This document shows, piece by piece, positions 61,491-64,000 of a stretch of DNA of 64,000 nucleotides. This stretch comes from Pedobacter sp. SYSU D00535 (GTDB lineage: Bacteria > Bacteroidota > Bacteroidia > Sphingobacteriales > Sphingobacteriaceae). The position numbers and the translations under genes were made by a program. The DNA is taken from positions 558,001 through 622,000 of the forward strand of contig NZ_JAFEWD010000002.1 of assembly GCF_017355855.1 (NCBI RefSeq), read 5' to 3'. Under the pieces are notes generated by a model, which had not been told where the DNA came from, searched no databases, and saw only the letters and a list, made by a program, of their open reading frames with translations. The number at the start of each line of letters is the position of its first letter. The first letter of the stretch is position 1.

Positions 61491-61577
61491 ATCGGTTAAA
61501 AGCTTGTTTCAAGACATTCGTCTTACAAACTTCAAATCCAAATTTTGCACTTTTGCCCCGTAACGACTGCAATTGCA

Positions 61578-62030
61578 ATGTATTTATTCAATGTCAGAGT
61601 TTATGGTTTGCTGATCAATGAAAACGATCAGATCCTTATCAGCGACGAGGAGGAGTACGGATTCAGGTTTAGTAAATTCCCTGGCGGTGGATTGGAATAT
61701 GGAGAAGGCCTGATAGAAGGCTTGAAAAGAGAGTTTGTAGAGGAGTGTGAGGTGGAAGTTGAGGTGCTGGAACATTTCTATACTACTGATTTCTTTTGTA
61801 AATCGGCTTTCAACGATAGCCAGATTATCAGTGTTTACTATCTCGTCAAACCCGTCAACGAGCTGAAGCTGAAATTTAAGGATGTGATTTTTGACTTCGA
61901 CTCAGAAGGTGATATAAGGCAAGCTTTTCGATGGAGGAGGATCGACGAACTTGAAGTGGCAGATGTGACCTTTCCAACAGATCAGCGAGTTGTAGAATTA
62001 TTGAAAGAGAAATGGCAGAAAAAAGCTTAA
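61578..62030 (+). CDS. NUDIX hydrolase
   Basis: A 150-residue NUDIX protein. The Nudix box GGGLEYGEGLIEGL-KREFVEECEV fits GX5EX7REUXEEXGU with the Gly near its end replaced by Cys. It hydrolyses a nucleoside diphosphate-linked substrate, unknown. The ATG at 61578 begins the fold (MYLFNVRVYG); a TTG at 61545 is out of character. The last 19 bases overlap the bioA start. Confidence 0.85.
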   Translation: MYLFNVRVYGLLINENDQILISDEEEYGFRFSKFPGGGLEYGEGLIEGLKREFVEECEVEVEVLEHFYTTDFFCKSAFNDSQIISVYYLVKPVNELKLKFKDVIFDFDSEGDIRQAFRWRRIDELEVADVTFPTDQRVVELLKEKWQKKA

Positions 62031-63286
62031 CAGAGAGAGATAAAGCCATTATTTGGCATCCCTATACACAAATGCAAACGGCGCCTGATCCGATCGCGAT
62101 AGTTCGGGGTGAGGGAGCCTACTTGATAGATGATAGCGGAAAAAAGTACATTGACGCAGTTTCTTCCTGGTGGGTCAATTTGCACGGACACTCACATCCT
62201 TACATTGCCGAGCGGGTTTCGACGCAGCTAAAGACGCTGGAACACGCCATCTTTGCCGGCTTTACCCATCCTCCTGCTGTGGAACTGGCTGAAGGTCTTC
62301 TTCAAATTTTACCCAAAGGCCAATCAAAGATTTTTTATTCAGATAACGGATCTACTGCAGTAGAGGTAGCGCTCAAAATGTGTTTCCAATATTGGAGCAA
62401 CAGGGGGGAAGCGCGTAAAAAAGTGCTGGCTTTCAAGAACTCTTATCACGGAGACACCTTTGGGGCAATGGCAGTTAGTGCAAGAAGCGCCTTCACGGCT
62501 CCGTTTGAAAGCTTCCTTTTTGATGTGATCTACATTGATACGCCAGATGAGACTAATCTTGTCCGTTTGAAGGAGGAGATAGCTACTTCCGCTGAGGAGA
62601 TTTCAGCCTTCATCTACGAGCCCCTTGTGCAGGGCTCTGGTGGGATGTTGATGTATGAGGCAAGCCACCTGGATGAGCTTTTAGCTTTCTGCAAAGAGAA
62701 CAGAATCTTCGCCATCGCGGATGAGGTGATGACAGGCTTCGGCCGCACGGGAAGGCTGTTTGCTTCTGAATATATGAGCAATCAGCCGGATCTCGTTTGC
62801 TTATCGAAAGGTTTAACTGGCGGTACTATGGCGCTCGGGGTTACTTCCTGTACGGTTGAAATTTTCAAGGCGTTTCTCTCGGACGACAAGCTGAAGACGC
62901 TATTTCATGGTCATTCGTTTACTGCCAATCCGATAGCATGTGCAGCTGCATTAGCCAGCTTAGATCTCACTTTACGCCCCGAAACTATGCAGTCAATTCA
63001 GCGTATTGCTGACCGCCATCGCCACTTCGCTGAGAAGTTAAGGGGGAATAAAAAGTTGAGGTCTATTCGGCAAACGGGTACCATTATCGCTTTTGAGTGG
63101 GAAACCAATGCTGATACATCTTATTTCAATATGCTGAGAGATCAGCTTTACGCATATTTTCTTGCCGACGGTATTATTCTGCGGCCCCTGGGTAATATCC
63201 TTTACATCTTGCCACCGTACTGTATAAGCGACGAAGATTTAAGTTTTATCTATTCGAAAATCGAACAAGCACTGGAATTATTTTAG
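62012..63286 (+). CDS. bioA: Adenosylmethionine-8-amino-7-oxononanoate aminotransferase
   Basis: A 424-residue class III aminotransferase. BioA-specific IIWHPYTQM and SSWWVNLHGH at the N-terminus, DNGSTAVEVALK, DEVMTGFGRTG and the PLP lysine in CLSKGLTGG, then FHGHSFTANPIACAAA. It converts KAPA to DAPA in biotin synthesis using SAM as amino donor. It overlaps the NUDIX gene by 19 bases; no other bio genes lie in the window. Confidence 0.95.
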   Translation: MAEKSLTERDKAIIWHPYTQMQTAPDPIAIVRGEGAYLIDDSGKKYIDAVSSWWVNLHGHSHPYIAERVSTQLKTLEHAIFAGFTHPPAVELAEGLLQILPKGQSKIFYSDNGSTAVEVALKMCFQYWSNRGEARKKVLAFKNSYHGDTFGAMAVSARSAFTAPFESFLFDVIYIDTPDETNLVRLKEEIATSAEEISAFIYEPLVQGSGGMLMYEASHLDELLAFCKENRIFAIADEVMTGFGRTGRLFASEYMSNQPDLVCLSKGLTGGTMALGVTSCTVEIFKAFLSDDKLKTLFHGHSFTANPIACAAALASLDLTLRPETMQSIQRIADRHRHFAEKLRGNKKLRSIRQTGTIIAFEWETNADTSYFNMLRDQLYAYFLADGIILRPLGNILYILPPYCISDEDLSFIYSKIEQALELF

Positions 63287-63293
63287 GAGGGCG

Positions 63294-63995
63294 ATGATGC
63301 TGAAAAGACATCAGGTATTCAATATCTGCTACCTGTTTATTGGTATTGCGAATCTGTATGCCGTTTATACTGATCTCTTTTTTTTGCAGTTGGTGGCTAT
63401 GCCATTGATTGGAAGCTCCCTGGTGATCTACTTTCTGATTAAAAGCAAGATTCGTGGTAGCTTTAATCTCAAAATTCTCCTGGGCTTACTGCTAGCTATG
63501 GGCGGAGACGTTCAGCTCTTATTCTCTAATGGACGGGGGTACTTGTTTATGTCCGCTCTTATCTCCACGCAGTTAGGCTACCTCCTCTACCTCGGGGCTT
63601 TTGTGGAAGATCTGCGATTTAAGTCGATGCAGCGTAACCAGTTTGGCGTAGCCTCCGCTTTTATTTTTATATCCTTGGCGGCCAGTTATTTTCTTTTTGC
63701 CAAAGAATATCTTGGAGAGTATGAGCAGGCCGCTCTGCTCCACTTATTTGTACTGGCGCTGTTACCAATACTTGCGTCCTTTCGTATTAAAAGAAATTCT
63801 TATAGCTTCGGCGCTCTGTTTACGGCATCGGCTTGTTTTGTTATTTCTGATTACGCGATTGGCTACAGTACGTTTATCAAGTATAACAGGGCACTGGTGC
63901 TGGTTTACCTCACCTTTTATCTGCTGGCTCAGTACTTGCTGGTGATGGGCTCGATCGATAGAGACGCACAGGAAAGCTCGAAACTTATTTATTGA
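63294..63995 (+). CDS. YhhN/TMEM86-family lysoplasmalogenase-like membrane protein
   Basis: A 233-residue membrane protein with about eight helices and the conserved acidic residues of the YhhN family (LAMGGDVQLLF; a second Asp in FVISDYAIGY). Animal members hydrolyse lysoplasmalogens; the bacterial role is uncertain. It starts 7 bases after bioA with GGAGGG just upstream, one of the few Shine-Dalgarno-like sites in the window. The gene ends 5 bases before the window edge. Confidence 0.85.
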   Translation: MMLKRHQVFNICYLFIGIANLYAVYTDLFFLQLVAMPLIGSSLVIYFLIKSKIRGSFNLKILLGLLLAMGGDVQLLFSNGRGYLFMSALISTQLGYLLYLGAFVEDLRFKSMQRNQFGVASAFIFISLAASYFLFAKEYLGEYEQAALLHLFVLALLPILASFRIKRNSYSFGALFTASACFVISDYAIGYSTFIKYNRALVLVYLTFYLLAQYLLVMGSIDRDAQESSKLIY

Positions 63996-64000
63996 TTTAA

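Noticed and set aside
1-64000. CRISPR arrays, transposases, phage or integrase genes, tRNA or rRNA genes
   Set aside because: None found on either strand by reading; the window looks like stable core chromosome.

Overview
The window looks like chromosomal DNA of a Bacteroidota bacterium, most probably Sphingobacteriaceae (Pedobacter/Mucilaginibacter-like). Evidence: a sphingolipid-type fatty acid hydroxylase, PD40/OmpA surface proteins, a DUF4296 lipoprotein and RRM+Gly-rich RNA-binding proteins. Shine-Dalgarno sequences are rare, TTG starts are frequent, and many genes are preceded by the Bacteroidota sigma-A -7 element TAnnTTTG. I see no IS element, phage, CRISPR array, rRNA or tRNA. Most of the window is core genome with stretches of small lineage-specific genes.

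Layout. 0-13 kb: 3' end of alaS; fatty acid hydroxylase; queE with a PorE-like OmpA protein; Rieske/NTF2-like pair; folD; lepA; fructosamine kinase-like gene; CrtA-like gene; YtxH-like protein; ferritin; rtcB; AI-2E-type permease. 13-27 kb: an accessory/stress region with an RRM protein, a CheB-only methylesterase, two paralogous LEA14-like lipoproteins, SGNH hydrolase, SDR, a divergent histidine kinase/single-domain response regulator pair, alpha/beta hydrolase, SRPBCC membrane protein, several short unknown proteins, HAD phosphatase, a sirtuin without zinc cysteines and a DUF6580 membrane protein. 27-33 kb: second RRM gene, then thrS-infC-rpmI-rplT (infC starts with TTG), DUF72, 1-Cys peroxiredoxin and cold-shock protein. 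33-43 kb: reverse run yggS-GNAT-aspartokinase-methyltransferase, then DUF4296-mutS2, an unknown membrane protein, an SF1 helicase and a cyclodeaminase-like gene. 43-50 kb: cell-envelope genes (glucosaminidase, HtrA, OmpA/OprF), a second single-domain response regulator followed by a 51-codon membrane ORF, and a BLUF-like protein lacking the key photochemical residues. 50-64 kb: an aminotransferase behind an unusual tandem leader, cydAB, egtBD facing a transsulfuration PLP enzyme, a TIGR02757 gene, mscL, ruvB, a CDF transporter, NUDIX-bioA and a YhhN protein.

The most interesting structure is the leader at 49984-50306. It has a TATATTTG promoter element and then two successive units. Each unit is a short Val/Ile/Ala-rich ORF (21 and 25 codons) followed by an intrinsic terminator. 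Both ORFs carry TTGACGGR just before their stop codons, in different reading frames, and in each unit this segment is complementary to the 5' arm of its own terminator. That is the arrangement expected of a tandem ribosome-mediated attenuator upstream of the PLP aminotransferase at 50307. Other points to check are egtBD beside a PLP gamma-lyase-type gene (a possible EgtE role), the degenerate BLUF protein, the paired orphan receiver domains, the non-AUG infC start and the LEA-like lipoprotein pair.
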